A DNA stretch of 64,000 nucleotides from Foliimonas ilicis (GTDB lineage Bacteria; Pseudomonadota; Alphaproteobacteria; Rhizobiales; Rhizobiaceae): contig NZ_JBDUUH010000019.1 in NCBI RefSeq assembly GCF_039939195.1, positions 1 through 64,000 on the forward strand, given 5' to 3'. Position 1 is the stretch's first letter. The number at the start of each line of letters is the position of its first letter. Positions 26,010 to 34,678 of the stretch are shown here, one piece after another. Under the pieces are notes generated by a model. The model was not told the origin of the DNA. It saw only the letters and a list, made by a program, of their open reading frames with translations, and searched no databases. The position numbers and the translations under genes were made by a program.

Positions 26010-26711
26010 TCACCGCGCCTTCTGACCGAACAGAACCTTCTGCGCTTCCTTGTCGTCGGCGACGTTCTTGCGATGCTCTTCACCCACTGAAATGCCCTTG
26101 GCGACAGCCGGGCGTGCCAGCATCGTCTCGAACCAGCGCTTCAAATTCGGAAAGTCTTCCAGATCCTGCCCCTGGTTCTTGTAAGGCTTGACCCAGCCGA
26201 TGCAGGCCATATCGGCAATCGAATATTCGCCCGCCAGAAATTCGCGATCCGCCAGACGCCGGTTCATCACGCCGTAAAGGCGGTTCACCTCATTCGTGTA
26301 ACGATCGATGCCATAGGCGATCTTTTCCGGCGCATATTGGCGGAAATGGTGCGCTTGCCCGGCCATCGGGCCAAGTCCGCCCATCTGCCAGAACAGCCAT
26401 TGATCGGCTTCGACGCGGGCGCGCTCGTCCGACGGATAGAATTTTCCGAATTTCCGGCCGAGATATTGCAGGATCGCGCCAGACTCGAAGACGGAAATCG
26501 GCTTACCATCCGGGCCTTCGGGATCGATGATGGCAGGCATGCGGTTGTTCGGGGCGATTTTGAGAAATGACGGCTCAAATTGCTCGCCCTTGCCGATATT
26601 GACGTATTTGACCTCGTAGGGAACGCCGAGCTCCTCCAGCATGATCGATATTTTCCAGCCATTCGGCGTCGGCCAGTAATAGAGTTCGATCGGCTTGGTT
26701 TGGGTCGTCAT
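26010..26711 (-). CDS. Glutathione S-transferase family protein (YfcG/YghU-like)
   Basis: 233 residues: thioredoxin-like N-domain (LYYWPTPNGWKISIMLEELG, NNRMPAI, VFESGAILQYL) and an all-helical C-domain (about 95-210). The N-terminal TPNGWK and FESGAI match the nu-class disulfide-reducing GSTs such as YfcG. It likely uses glutathione in disulfide exchange or detoxification in the cytosol. The second ATG (26711) is used because GGAG lies seven bases upstream of it. Confidence 0.87.
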   Translation of the reverse strand: MTTQTKPIELYYWPTPNGWKISIMLEELGVPYEVKYVNIGKGEQFEPSFLKIAPNNRMPAIIDPEGPDGKPISVFESGAILQYLGRKFGKFYPSDERARVEADQWLFWQMGGLGPMAGQAHHFRQYAPEKIAYGIDRYTNEVNRLYGVMNRRLADREFLAGEYSIADMACIGWVKPYKNQGQDLEDFPNLKRWFETMLARPAVAKGISVGEEHRKNVADDKEAQKVLFGQKAR

Positions 26712-26882
26712 CGGCATTCTCCGCGTTGAAACTTCATTGCAGATAAGCAGATCGTTTCGAAACGCAAGCTCTCGAAATTGAACCGAATATGAACGGCGGC
26801 ATCAGAAGTGGTTCAGCGCCGGGAAGGCATAGTCTCTTTGACACTGAGCAAAGAGATGCCGAAGCGGCCAAGGAATTTCGAG

Positions 26883-27077
26883 ATGAGCAACATTCTTTCA
26901 CAGAAAGTCGAGTTTCTTCGGATCCTGTCGCGCGCCTTCGTCATGCTGGCCGTAATGGCCTCGCCGCTCGCAGCGATCACCTCGATCCAGGCCGGCCAGT
27001 CCGTCACAATCGAAGCGCCTTCCCTGAAAAAGCAGGGCGTCGGCTTTGTCCTTCTCATGAGCCTGCAGCGCGCCTGA
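26883..27077 (+). CDS. Hypothetical 64-residue protein with a hydrophobic helix
   Basis: Starts MSNILSQKVEF after AAGGAATTTCGAG, has one hydrophobic stretch at about 18-36 and a polar C-terminal half. I do not recognise it. Support for a real gene is the ribosome site and a rho-independent terminator beginning 20 nt after the stop; against it are the short length and an open frame on the other strand. It may be a membrane-anchored or exported small protein. It lies between divergent GST and the AMP nucleosidase gene. Confidence 0.45.
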   Translation: MSNILSQKVEFLRILSRAFVMLAVMASPLAAITSIQAGQSVTIEAPSLKKQGVGFVLLMSLQRA

Positions 27078-27097
27078 TACTGGCCCAAAAAATTGGT

Positions 27098-27133
27098 CGC
27101 CCGGCCCCCTCCCAAGCCGGGCGGCTCTTCTTT
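27098..27133 (+). terminator. Rho-independent terminator before the AMP nucleosidase gene
   Basis: CGCCCGGC and GCCGGGCG form an 8-bp stem around a 10-nt loop, followed by GCTCTTCTTT. It ends just before the AAGGGG ribosome site of the AMP nucleosidase gene, so it either closes the small upstream gene or attenuates the nucleosidase message. Confidence 0.65.
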
Positions 27134-27143
27134 ATAAGGGGAC

Positions 27144-28646
27144 ATGGAAAATCGAATCTACCCACAACCAATCGGCGAAATAGAATCACCCGCGCGCATC
27201 GCGCCGCAAAGCTTCAATGATCCGGCGGAAGCCGTCGCTGCTCTCCAGAAGCTGTATGATCGCAACACCGCCTTCCTGCGCGATTCATTTTCCGCGCTTG
27301 GCAAGGGCGGCGACATCTCCAAGAAATACCGCGCATTCTACCCTGAGGTCGGAGTCACGACTTCTTCCTACAGTCTGATCGACTCGCGGCAGGCCTACGG
27401 CCACATGCCGACGCCCGGTCATTTCTCGACCACGATCACAAGGCCGGATCTGTTCCAGAAATATCTGACCGAGCAACTCGGCCTTATCATGCGCAATCAC
27501 GGCGTACCGGTGACGGTGTCGGAATCGCACACGCCGATCCCCGTGCATTTCGCCTTTATCGAAGGCACGCATGTCGACGGTTCGATTGCCGACCGCCTGA
27601 ACAGGCCGATACGCGATCTGTTCGATGTGCCGGATCTCGATGGCACCGACGATCACATCGCCAATGGCACATTCGAATCCGCGCCGGGCGAAGCGCGCCC
27701 GCTGGCGCCTTTCACCGCGCAGCGCATCGATTACTCGCTGCACCGGCTGTCGCACTACACCGCAACCAGCCCCCAGCATTTCCAGAATTTCGTGCTGTTC
27801 ACGAACTATCAGTTCTATATCGACGAATTCTGCCTTTATGCGCGTAAGCTGATGGCCGATGGTGGCGAAGGCTATAGCGAGTTCGTCGAGCCCGGAAATG
27901 TCTGCACGAAGGCTGGCGAGACGAAGCCGACCACCGGTGCAACGCCGCCTCGCCTGCCGCAAATGCCTGCCTATCATCTGAAAAAGGGCAATCATGGCGG
28001 CATCACCATGGTCAATATCGGCGTTGGGCCTTCCAACGCGAAGACGATTACCGACCATATCGCCGTGCTGCGCCCGCATGCCTGGCTGATGCTCGGCCAT
28101 TGCGCGGGCCTGCGCAACACGCAGGCGCTGGGCGATTACGTTCTGGCCCACGCCTATGTGCGCGAGGACCATGTGCTGGACGACGATCTGCCGGTCTGGG
28201 TGCCGATCCCGCCGCTGGCTGAAATTCAGGTGGCCTTGCAGGAGGCCGTTGCGGAAGTGACCGGGCTGACCGGCTACGATCTGAAGCGCATCATGCGCAC
28301 CGGCACGGTCGCCACCATCGACAACCGCAATTGGGAATTACGCGACCAGCGCGGCCCGGTGCAGCGCCTGTCGCAATCGCGCGCCATCGCGCTCGACATG
28401 GAATCGGCGACCATCGCGGCGAACGGCTTCCGCTTCCGCGTGCCTTACGGAACGCTGCTTTGCGTTTCCGACAAGCCGCTGCATGGCGAACTCAAACTGC
28501 CGGGCATGGCGACCGAGTTCTACAAGCGGCAAGTCGCGCAGCATCTGACCATCGGCATCAAGGCGATGGAAAAGCTGGCCGAAATGCCGATGGAGCGCCT
28601 GCATTCCAGAAAATTGCGCAGTTTCACGGAGACGGCGTTCCAGTAG
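27144..28646 (+). CDS. amn: AMP nucleosidase
   Basis: 500 residues, full length. It hydrolyses AMP to adenine and ribose 5-phosphate in purine balance. The N-terminal AMP-nucleosidase domain (to about 180) precedes the purine nucleoside phosphorylase-like catalytic domain with MVNIGVGPSNAKT, LMLGHCAGLR and the ALDMESATIAANG segment that carries the catalytic acid region. AAGGGGAC gives the ribosome site. It stands alone and may be attenuated by the terminator just upstream. Confidence 0.93.
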   Translation: MENRIYPQPIGEIESPARIAPQSFNDPAEAVAALQKLYDRNTAFLRDSFSALGKGGDISKKYRAFYPEVGVTTSSYSLIDSRQAYGHMPTPGHFSTTITRPDLFQKYLTEQLGLIMRNHGVPVTVSESHTPIPVHFAFIEGTHVDGSIADRLNRPIRDLFDVPDLDGTDDHIANGTFESAPGEARPLAPFTAQRIDYSLHRLSHYTATSPQHFQNFVLFTNYQFYIDEFCLYARKLMADGGEGYSEFVEPGNVCTKAGETKPTTGATPPRLPQMPAYHLKKGNHGGITMVNIGVGPSNAKTITDHIAVLRPHAWLMLGHCAGLRNTQALGDYVLAHAYVREDHVLDDDLPVWVPIPPLAEIQVALQEAVAEVTGLTGYDLKRIMRTGTVATIDNRNWELRDQRGPVQRLSQSRAIALDMESATIAANGFRFRVPYGTLLCVSDKPLHGELKLPGMATEFYKRQVAQHLTIGIKAMEKLAEMPMERLHSRKLRSFTETAFQ

Positions 28647-28710
28647 TACCTTGATCTTGCCAGCACTTGATTGACTTGAATGAGCCGCATTTTGTGAGAA
28701 TAGAAGCGGC

Positions 28711-29754
28711 ATGAAGACGAGAAGCACGAAAAGTCTGATCAGCCTTGGGCTGATTTGCGCGAGCATGGCGATCGCGGCCGCCCTTATTTTCGGATTTATG
28801 GGCCGGCTGCATCCGGCTTTCGATTCCTTCTCGCATTTTCGCGTTCATCTCGGCGTGCTTCTGGCGCTCGTAGCGGTCCTGCTTTTCGCGTTCCGTTTTC
28901 GCTGGGAAGGCGCTGCGGCACTGGCCTTCGCGATTGCAGCCCTTTCGACCGTCGCAAATTTCATCTCCATTCCGGGTCTTCAGGTTCATGCCGCCAATCC
29001 AGCGGACACCGCCCAGCCCGTTTACAAGCTGCTTCACCTCAATCTGCGCTTCGACAATCCTGAACCGGGAAAAGTGCTATCGCTGATCGGCAGGACCAAG
29101 CCGGACGTGATCACGCTCAACGAAGTCTCCTCCATGTGGCAGGACAGGCTGGAAATACTGAAAGCCAGCTATCCATACGGCATCGTCTGCCCGCGCCCGA
29201 ACAAGGTTTTCGGCGTGGCAATCCTTTCGCGCAGACCGATGGTCGAGGGACAGGAGGCCGCCTGCCACGATCGCGGCGCGCTGGCCATCGCGCCGGTCGA
29301 TTTCGGCGGCAGGCCGGTCACGATCACCGCGCTTCACCTCGGCTGGCCGTGGCCCTTCGAACAGTCGCGCCAGATCGGCCTGATCGAAGAGCGGCTTTCG
29401 ACGATCGAGGGCGACGCTATTCTGGCGGGGGATTTCAATGCAGCCCCCTGGAGCGCTTCGGTGAGACGCGTGGCGGCGGCAACCGATATGGCGATTACGC
29501 CATCGATCGGCCCGACATGGCTGCATCACAGCCTGCCAACGGCGCTACGCTTTATGGGCCTGCCGATCGATCAGGTTCTGCACAAGGGCGGCGTCAATAT
29601 CCGCTCCGCCCACACGTCGGATGAAGCAGGTTCGGACCATCTGCCGATACTTGTCGAATTTTCGCTGCCCGCACCACCCCCACCGCCAAGCGAAGAGAAA
29701 ACGACGGTGCTTGCGGATCATGCCGAGGCAGAGAGATTGTCGTTGGCGAACTGA
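28711..29754 (+). CDS. Membrane-anchored endonuclease/exonuclease/phosphatase family protein
   Basis: 347 residues. Three hydrophobic segments (about 10-33, 42-62, 66-90) precede an EEP domain from about 105: LHLNLRF, TLNEVSS with the metal-binding Glu, ALHLGWPW, LAGDFNAAPWS and the terminal GSDHLPI. The catalytic Asn, Asp and His are all present. The domain faces the periplasm if the helices anchor it. The substrate, nucleic acid or phosphoester, cannot be told. A proline-rich run (PPPPPSEE) follows the domain. Confidence 0.82.
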   Translation: MKTRSTKSLISLGLICASMAIAAALIFGFMGRLHPAFDSFSHFRVHLGVLLALVAVLLFAFRFRWEGAAALAFAIAALSTVANFISIPGLQVHAANPADTAQPVYKLLHLNLRFDNPEPGKVLSLIGRTKPDVITLNEVSSMWQDRLEILKASYPYGIVCPRPNKVFGVAILSRRPMVEGQEAACHDRGALAIAPVDFGGRPVTITALHLGWPWPFEQSRQIGLIEERLSTIEGDAILAGDFNAAPWSASVRRVAAATDMAITPSIGPTWLHHSLPTALRFMGLPIDQVLHKGGVNIRSAHTSDEAGSDHLPILVEFSLPAPPPPPSEEKTTVLADHAEAERLSLAN

Positions 29755-29786
29755 ACTAGCTGTGATGTTTTGACGAAATCACGAGG

Positions 29787-29948
29787 CGCCCCCCTCTGTC
29801 CTGCCGGACATCTCCCCCACAGGTGGGGAGATTAGATTTCATCTATGATTTCGCCAATTTTGATCGTTGCAAAATCTGGCTCCTGCAAAAACGGACAGCC
29901 AATCTCCCCACCCGTGGGGGAGATGTCCGGCAGGACAGAGGGGGGCGC
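29787..29948. repeat. Family 2 nested palindrome, second full copy
   Basis: Left arm 29787-29833 (starts GCGCCCCCCTCTG) and right arm 29901-29948 are inverted, with nested stems such as CTCCCCCACAGGTGGGGAG. Flanks CACGAGGC and TGTCCCGCCAGCG match the copy at 25796. It again lies between convergent genes, here the EEP and DUF922 genes. Confidence 0.87.
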
Positions 29949-29983
29949 TGTCCCGCCAGCGTTTCTATCTAAGAGTGAAAGAC

Positions 29984-30574
29984 CTAGCGTCTCGTCAGCG
30001 CAGCAACCAACCCTTCGACCTTGCCGCCATCGCGGTGCTCGACGGCATCGAACTTGTTCTGCCGTGCCTCATATTCCTTGTAGATCGTCGCGACCCGGCC
30101 CTTGGCCTCGCGTTTTGCCTTACTGCATTGCGGATCGCCGGTGGTCTGGACCGCCCTTACGCTTTTCTGCGCGACAATCACCATTTCGGTCGCGATTTTC
30201 CCGTGAATCTCTTCATGCTTGCGCACGCCTGCGAAGAATCGTTTCCAGCGGGATTTGAGTTCGGGAGATACCGGACCCTCGACTTCCGGGTATCTGTAGG
30301 TCAAAGCCAGACCGGCATTTGCGCGCGATGCGCTGCAGCGTCCGTCCTTCTCGACCCAGTCGATGTCCCAGCTCACCTTGTAGCGGGTTTGCGCGATTGC
30401 GCGGGTCAGAAATCCATGTTTCGGGCCTCGGCTGTCCATGGCATCCATAAGGAGCCTGCCGGTCTTGCCCTGTATTCGGTAAGTCTCGATTTTGACCGAA
30501 ACCTTCGGCCCTGCCGAAGCTGGCGATGCCAGCCCGCACGTCAATGCTACAGATGCGACTGCCAGTGCACGCAT
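29984..30574 (-). CDS. Secreted DUF922 family protein, predicted zinc protease
   Basis: 196 residues with a signal peptide cleaved near SPASAG. The DUF922 family is annotated as predicted secreted zinc-dependent proteases; here KHEEIHGK near residue 118 gives HExxH. A CXnC pair (GRCSAS and PQCSKA) may form a disulfide. No protease activity has been shown that I know of. The ATG at 30574 follows GAGG by eight bases; the upstream frame is not signal-like. It stops 36 nt after the family 2 repeat. Confidence 0.78.
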   Translation of the reverse strand: MRALAVASVALTCGLASPASAGPKVSVKIETYRIQGKTGRLLMDAMDSRGPKHGFLTRAIAQTRYKVSWDIDWVEKDGRCSASRANAGLALTYRYPEVEGPVSPELKSRWKRFFAGVRKHEEIHGKIATEMVIVAQKSVRAVQTTGDPQCSKAKREAKGRVATIYKEYEARQNKFDAVEHRDGGKVEGLVAALTRR

Positions 30575-30695
30575 TCCGAGACCCTCGCGAAGATCAAAAC
30601 AGAGCACACTGACAGTATCATTTCAACTGCGAAGAGGTTGTGTCAAAAGACACAGTGAAAATTACAAACGCAGCATCCGAAGGTTGCAGAAAACC

Positions 30696-32372
30696 TTACA
30701 TATTTGTGTAGACTGGACCCTCTCCACCCTGCGGCGGCACCCAGTTGATGTTCTGGTTGGGGTCTTTGATGTCGCAAGTCTTGCAGTGCACGCAGTTCTG
30801 CGCGTTGATAACGAAGCGAACATCCTTCGCCTCAGGGTCGGCAGCCGCATTGCCATCGGCATCCACCCACTCATAGACGCCAGCCGGGCAATAGCGGGTC
30901 GACGGACCGGCAAACACATCATGCTCGGAACGCTTCTGCAATTCCATGTCCTTCACCTGAAGATGGACCGGCTGGTCCTCCTCATGGTTGGTCGAGGACA
31001 GGAAAACGGATGACAGACGGTCGAAGGTCAGAACACCGTCCGGCTTCGGATAGGCGATCTTCTTGTGCATCGATGCGGGCTCGAGCGACTGCGCATCGGT
31101 CTTGCCGTGCTTCATCGTGCCGAAAGGCGACCAGCCGAACAGCGTGTTCAGCCACATGTCCAACCCGCCAATGCCAACGCCGGTCAGGCCGAAGCGTGAC
31201 CATAGCGGCTTCACATTGCGCACCTTCTTGAGATCCTTGCCTATCTCGGAGGCGCGCCATGCGTCGTCGTAGGATTTCAGTTCGTCATTGTTGCGACCGG
31301 CTGCAATCGCATCCGCAACATGTTCGGCTGCGAGCATGCCGGAAAGAACCGCATTGTGCGAACCCTTGATGCGCGGCACGTTCACGAAGCCCGCCGAGCA
31401 GCCCATGAGGACGCCACCGGGGAACGAAGTCTTCGGCACCGACTGATAGCCGCCCTCGGTAATCGCACGCGCGCCGTACGAAAGACGCTTGGCGCCTTCG
31501 AATGTGCCGCGGATGGCCGGATGCGTCTTGAAGCGCTGAAATTCCTCGAATGGCGCGAGATACGGATTCTTGTAGTTCAGATGAACCACGAAGCCGACCG
31601 CGACCATATTGTCTTCGAGATGGTAGAGGAACGAGCCGCCGCCCGTCTTCATACCCAGCGGCCAGCCGAACGAGTGCTGAACGAGGCCGGGCTTGTGGTT
31701 TTCCGGCTTTACCTGCCAGAGTTCCTTGAGGCCGATGCCGTATTTGCCGGGCTGGCTGTCCGCGTCGAGGCTGTATTTGGCAATAAGCTGCTTGGCCAGC
31801 GAGCCGCGCACGCCTTCGCCGATCAGCACATATTTGCCCATCAGCGCCATGCCGGGCGCAAAGTTCGGGCCGTGCGAGCCGTCGCGCTCGACGCCCATGT
31901 CGCCGGTAATGACGCCGGTTACCGCGCCTTCGTCATTATAGACCAGATCGGCGGCGGCGAAGCCCGGATAAATCTCGACGCCCAGCGCTTCGGCGTGGCC
32001 TGCCAGCCAGCGGCAGACATTGCCGAGCGAGACGATGTAATTGCCGTGATTGCTCATCAGCGGCGGCATCAGGAAATTGGGGAGGCGCACGGACCCAGCA
32101 GGACCGAGCAGCAGGAAGTGATCGTCCGTTACCGGCGTCTTGAAAGGGTGGCCTTCTTCGCTGCGCCATTCGGGCAGCAGCTTGTCGATGCCGATCGGAT
32201 CGACCACGGCACCGGACAGTATATGCGCACCGACCTCGCCGCCCTTTTCGAGCACGACGACCGAAAGCTCCGGGTTGACCTGTTTCAACCGGATTGCGGC
32301 AGCAAGACCGGCAGGCCCTGCCCCGACGATTACCACGTCGAATTCCATGCTTTCGCGTTCGACTTCGCTCAT
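30696..32372 (-). CDS. Electron transfer flavoprotein-ubiquinone oxidoreductase
   Basis: 558 residues. It passes electrons from ETF, reduced by acyl-CoA dehydrogenases such as the isovaleryl-CoA enzyme here, to ubiquinone at the inner membrane. The FAD loop VVIVGAGPAGLAAAIRL is at the N terminus, HILSGAVVDP follows, and the C-terminal 4Fe-4S motif is NCVHCKTCDIKDP. The ATG at 32372 follows GGAGGGATTT; the frame upstream contributes nothing family-like. The upstream region holds the palindromes at 32533-32554. Confidence 0.93.
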   Translation of the reverse strand: MSEVERESMEFDVVIVGAGPAGLAAAIRLKQVNPELSVVVLEKGGEVGAHILSGAVVDPIGIDKLLPEWRSEEGHPFKTPVTDDHFLLLGPAGSVRLPNFLMPPLMSNHGNYIVSLGNVCRWLAGHAEALGVEIYPGFAAADLVYNDEGAVTGVITGDMGVERDGSHGPNFAPGMALMGKYVLIGEGVRGSLAKQLIAKYSLDADSQPGKYGIGLKELWQVKPENHKPGLVQHSFGWPLGMKTGGGSFLYHLEDNMVAVGFVVHLNYKNPYLAPFEEFQRFKTHPAIRGTFEGAKRLSYGARAITEGGYQSVPKTSFPGGVLMGCSAGFVNVPRIKGSHNAVLSGMLAAEHVADAIAAGRNNDELKSYDDAWRASEIGKDLKKVRNVKPLWSRFGLTGVGIGGLDMWLNTLFGWSPFGTMKHGKTDAQSLEPASMHKKIAYPKPDGVLTFDRLSSVFLSSTNHEEDQPVHLQVKDMELQKRSEHDVFAGPSTRYCPAGVYEWVDADGNAAADPEAKDVRFVINAQNCVHCKTCDIKDPNQNINWVPPQGGEGPVYTNM

Positions 32373-32532
32373 AAATCCCTCCGCACTGGCTTGGCCACTA
32401 TCTGACACCTTGCTGGCTTGGCGCGTTTGATAACGCATCGTTTCACGACTGGAAACACTTCGATTTGTCGCGCGAGCGATAATTCTCGAAGCTTACCATT
32501 GCTTAGCCGCTGAACGACAGGCAACACACTAT

Positions 32533-32554
32533 CTTACGTTTACGTATTCGTAAA
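32533..32554. promoter_or_regulatory. Overlapping palindromic sites between ETF-QO and a secreted-protein gene
   Basis: CTTACGTTTACGTATT (32533-32548) overlaps TTTACGTATTCGTAAA (32539-32554). The first shares 13 of 14 bases of the CTTACGTTTRCGTA core with the site at 25365. The pair lies 160 nt before the ETF-QO start and 60 nt before the gene at 32615. It resembles, from memory, the TTACGTTTACGTAA-like sites of the LiuR type; no LiuR gene was seen. Confidence 0.5.
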
Positions 32555-32614
32555 ACAATGGTTCCGATTTTGGTCCTATTTTCCTGAACGCGTTTCTCAT
32601 CCATACTTTGTTTC

Positions 32615-33274
32615 ATGCGCAAGACAGCGCCATCGAGGTTTTGCTTTTCGCGGAACGGCAGCCGATGGCAGCGCTTTGCCGCAATCGCAGCAGGGCTTTT
32701 ACTGCTCCTTGGCTTCACCGCCTTTTCGCGCGCTCAGGACGAGGAACAGGTGCCGTCGCTCTGGATCGCCGGTGCCTATTCCTTTTCGGACGAGCTTGGC
32801 GGCTTCACGATCCGCTCGGTCTCCGGCACAGGCAGAAAAAACGATCCGGTCATCATCGTGGAGGAATTCGCGTCTTCCAGCCCCATTACGCTTGTGATCA
32901 GGGCGATCAGGCCGGTACGCGCCTTCGACAATAGCGGGCTTTATGCCAATGGCATGATCTATATGCGCATCGTCACCATCAATGGCAGCGGCCAGCCCTG
33001 GATGGAGTTCGAATTCGAATTGCAGGAAATACTCGGCGTGCCCAGCCTGTTTGGCGACGGGCTATCATTCGACCAGCGCAGCACGGATTCGAAAACGAGT
33101 TCGGCGGATAGCTTTGCGGAGTTCAGCCGCGATTTCGAGCCGTATGACAGGCTACTTTACCGCAACGGCAAGGTCGATCCGGGCGAAAGCGCCGGTTTCA
33201 GCTTCCTGATTACGGATTTTACGCCGAACCGTCAGTTTTACATTGTTCAGGACCCGCGCATCCCGTCCAGTTGA
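32615..33274 (+). CDS. Secreted protein of unknown function
   Basis: 219 residues. A long basic n-region (with RWQRFAA) and a hydrophobic core end at SRAQDEE, giving a likely signal peptide. The mature part is rich in beta-strand-like sequence (PSLWIAGAYSFSDELGG, FEFELQEILG) with no cysteine and no known catalytic motif. I do not recognise a named family; similar proteins occur in rhizobia. No strong ribosome site is seen. It sits downstream of the palindromic sites at 32533-32554. Confidence 0.6.
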   Translation: MRKTAPSRFCFSRNGSRWQRFAAIAAGLLLLLGFTAFSRAQDEEQVPSLWIAGAYSFSDELGGFTIRSVSGTGRKNDPVIIVEEFASSSPITLVIRAIRPVRAFDNSGLYANGMIYMRIVTINGSGQPWMEFEFELQEILGVPSLFGDGLSFDQRSTDSKTSSADSFAEFSRDFEPYDRLLYRNGKVDPGESAGFSFLITDFTPNRQFYIVQDPRIPSS

Positions 33275-33311
33275 CCTTGCAATCGCGAGGCGTAGCGACG
33301 ATTGTAAAATC

Positions 33312-34154
33312 ATGACCCCCGCTTCAAGAGACAACACGCCGACCATGGCAGACCTGCTCGCATTCTATGCGGAAGCGGGCGTCGATGATGCGATCGAGGA
33401 AGAGGGCGTCAACCGCTTCAACCAGCCGAAGAAACCGGCAGAACCCGCACCACAGGCAGCGCCCGCCCAGCAGCAACCGCGCCAGTCATTGGCGGCGGCG
33501 CAGCCAGAGCCGATGCGCCCCCGTCCGACTGCCGCCGTGCCGGACGAGGCGCAGGCGGCCCTTGCCCGCCAGCTTGCCGCATCCGCCAACACGCTTGAGG
33601 AATTGCGCGAGCATGTGGCGGCGTTCGAAGGCTGCAATTTGAAATTCACGGCGAAAAATACGGTTTTCAGTGATGGAAACCCTGAAGCCGCGATCATGCT
33701 CGTCGGAGAAGCTCCGGGCCGGGACGAGGACATTGAGGGCCTGCCCTTCGTCGGACGCTCCGGCCAATTGCTCGACCGTATGCTGGCCGCGATCGGCCTC
33801 GACCGGACATCCGCCTATATCGCCAATGTCATTCCGTGGAGGCCACCGGGAAACCGCACGCCGACGCCGCATGAGACGGAGATTTGCCGGCCTTTCGTCG
33901 AGCGGCAGATAGAACTCGTCAATCCGCGTGTGCTGGTCAGTCTTGGCGGGCCATCCGCCAAGCTCATTACCAATACGACCGAGGGCATATTGAGGCTGCG
34001 CGGAAACTGGCGTTCGCATACGACAGCGGCCGGAACGATTATCCCGGTCATGCCGACGCTGCACCCCGCCTATCTATTGAGAAATCCCGCCCACAAGAAA
34101 CTTGCATGGCGGGATTTCGTGGAAGTGAAGGTCAGGCTTCGCGAAACAGGGTAA
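33312..34154 (+). CDS. Uracil-DNA glycosylase superfamily protein, family 4-like without full Fe-S ligands
   Basis: 280 residues with an N-terminal low-complexity, proline-rich linker (about 40-90) and a C-terminal glycosylase domain. Motif A GEAPGRDED is near 133, PFVGRSG near 143 and HPAYLLR near 251, as in family 4/5 enzymes that remove uracil from DNA. Of the four cysteines that bind the family 4 iron-sulfur cluster, only two appear: the first site reads FEGC instead of CxxC, and the usual KCRPP reads PWRPP, though EICRP is kept. It may belong to an iron-sulfur-free class reported from Bradyrhizobium (from memory). ATG 33312 is chosen; ATG 33348 is the alternative. Confidence 0.78.
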   Translation: MTPASRDNTPTMADLLAFYAEAGVDDAIEEEGVNRFNQPKKPAEPAPQAAPAQQQPRQSLAAAQPEPMRPRPTAAVPDEAQAALARQLAASANTLEELREHVAAFEGCNLKFTAKNTVFSDGNPEAAIMLVGEAPGRDEDIEGLPFVGRSGQLLDRMLAAIGLDRTSAYIANVIPWRPPGNRTPTPHETEICRPFVERQIELVNPRVLVSLGGPSAKLITNTTEGILRLRGNWRSHTTAAGTIIPVMPTLHPAYLLRNPAHKKLAWRDFVEVKVRLRETG

Positions 34155-34165
34155 TCACCCTGTTT
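34144..34165. terminator. Bidirectional terminator containing stop codons of both convergent genes
   Basis: AAACAGGGT and ACCCTGTTT form a perfect 9-bp stem with AATC as loop, followed by T on either strand. The glycosylase TAA ends inside it (34152-34154) and the membrane-protein TAA begins at its other edge. Confidence 0.75.
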
Positions 34166-34572
34166 TATGCGCTCTGCAAATCCGCGACGCGAGAGCGACG
34201 CAAAGCGATATATTGCAGTTCCGCAAACAGCCCAACCGCCAGCGCCTGCGCGACGATGAAAGCGATGCCCAGCGCATTCGGCTGCACCAGACCGGCGATC
34301 AATATGCCGAAGCTCGCAATCACCCATGCAACATTGATGAAGACGATCTCGCGCAGCCAAAAACGCGGGATTTCGCTGCGCCGGGCCGCTGCTATCAGCA
34401 ATGCCGCCACAGGCAGGAGCGCCACGCCTGCCCAGAAGATCAGACCTTGCGGCAGGTTGAGCAGCGGCGACAGAAAGCTTGCGCCAAAGATCGTCAAGGC
34501 AGCGGCGGCCAGTCCGACGCCTGCATCGGCTATAAGTGTGTTGCGCAGGAAGGGTGTGTTCTGGATGGTCAT
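34165..34572 (-). CDS. Four-helix integral membrane protein of unknown function
   Basis: 135 residues with predicted membrane helices at about 14-34, 44-62, 74-96 and 100-122 and a basic C-terminal tail (RRSRVAD). I recognise no named family. GGAG before GAAACCGAC supports the start. It is divergent from the XRE regulator by 106 nt, so that regulator may control it. Confidence 0.7.
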   Translation of the reverse strand: MTIQNTPFLRNTLIADAGVGLAAAALTIFGASFLSPLLNLPQGLIFWAGVALLPVAALLIAAARRSEIPRFWLREIVFINVAWVIASFGILIAGLVQPNALGIAFIVAQALAVGLFAELQYIALRRSRVADLQSA

Positions 34573-34678
34573 GTCGGTTTCTCCGTTGTTGATGAACGAA
34601 GGATGGCAGGCGCACCGGCATTGCGCGATTACCTCGCGGGTAATGGTCTGTGATACATTTTCGTTTTAGAAATCTCGC

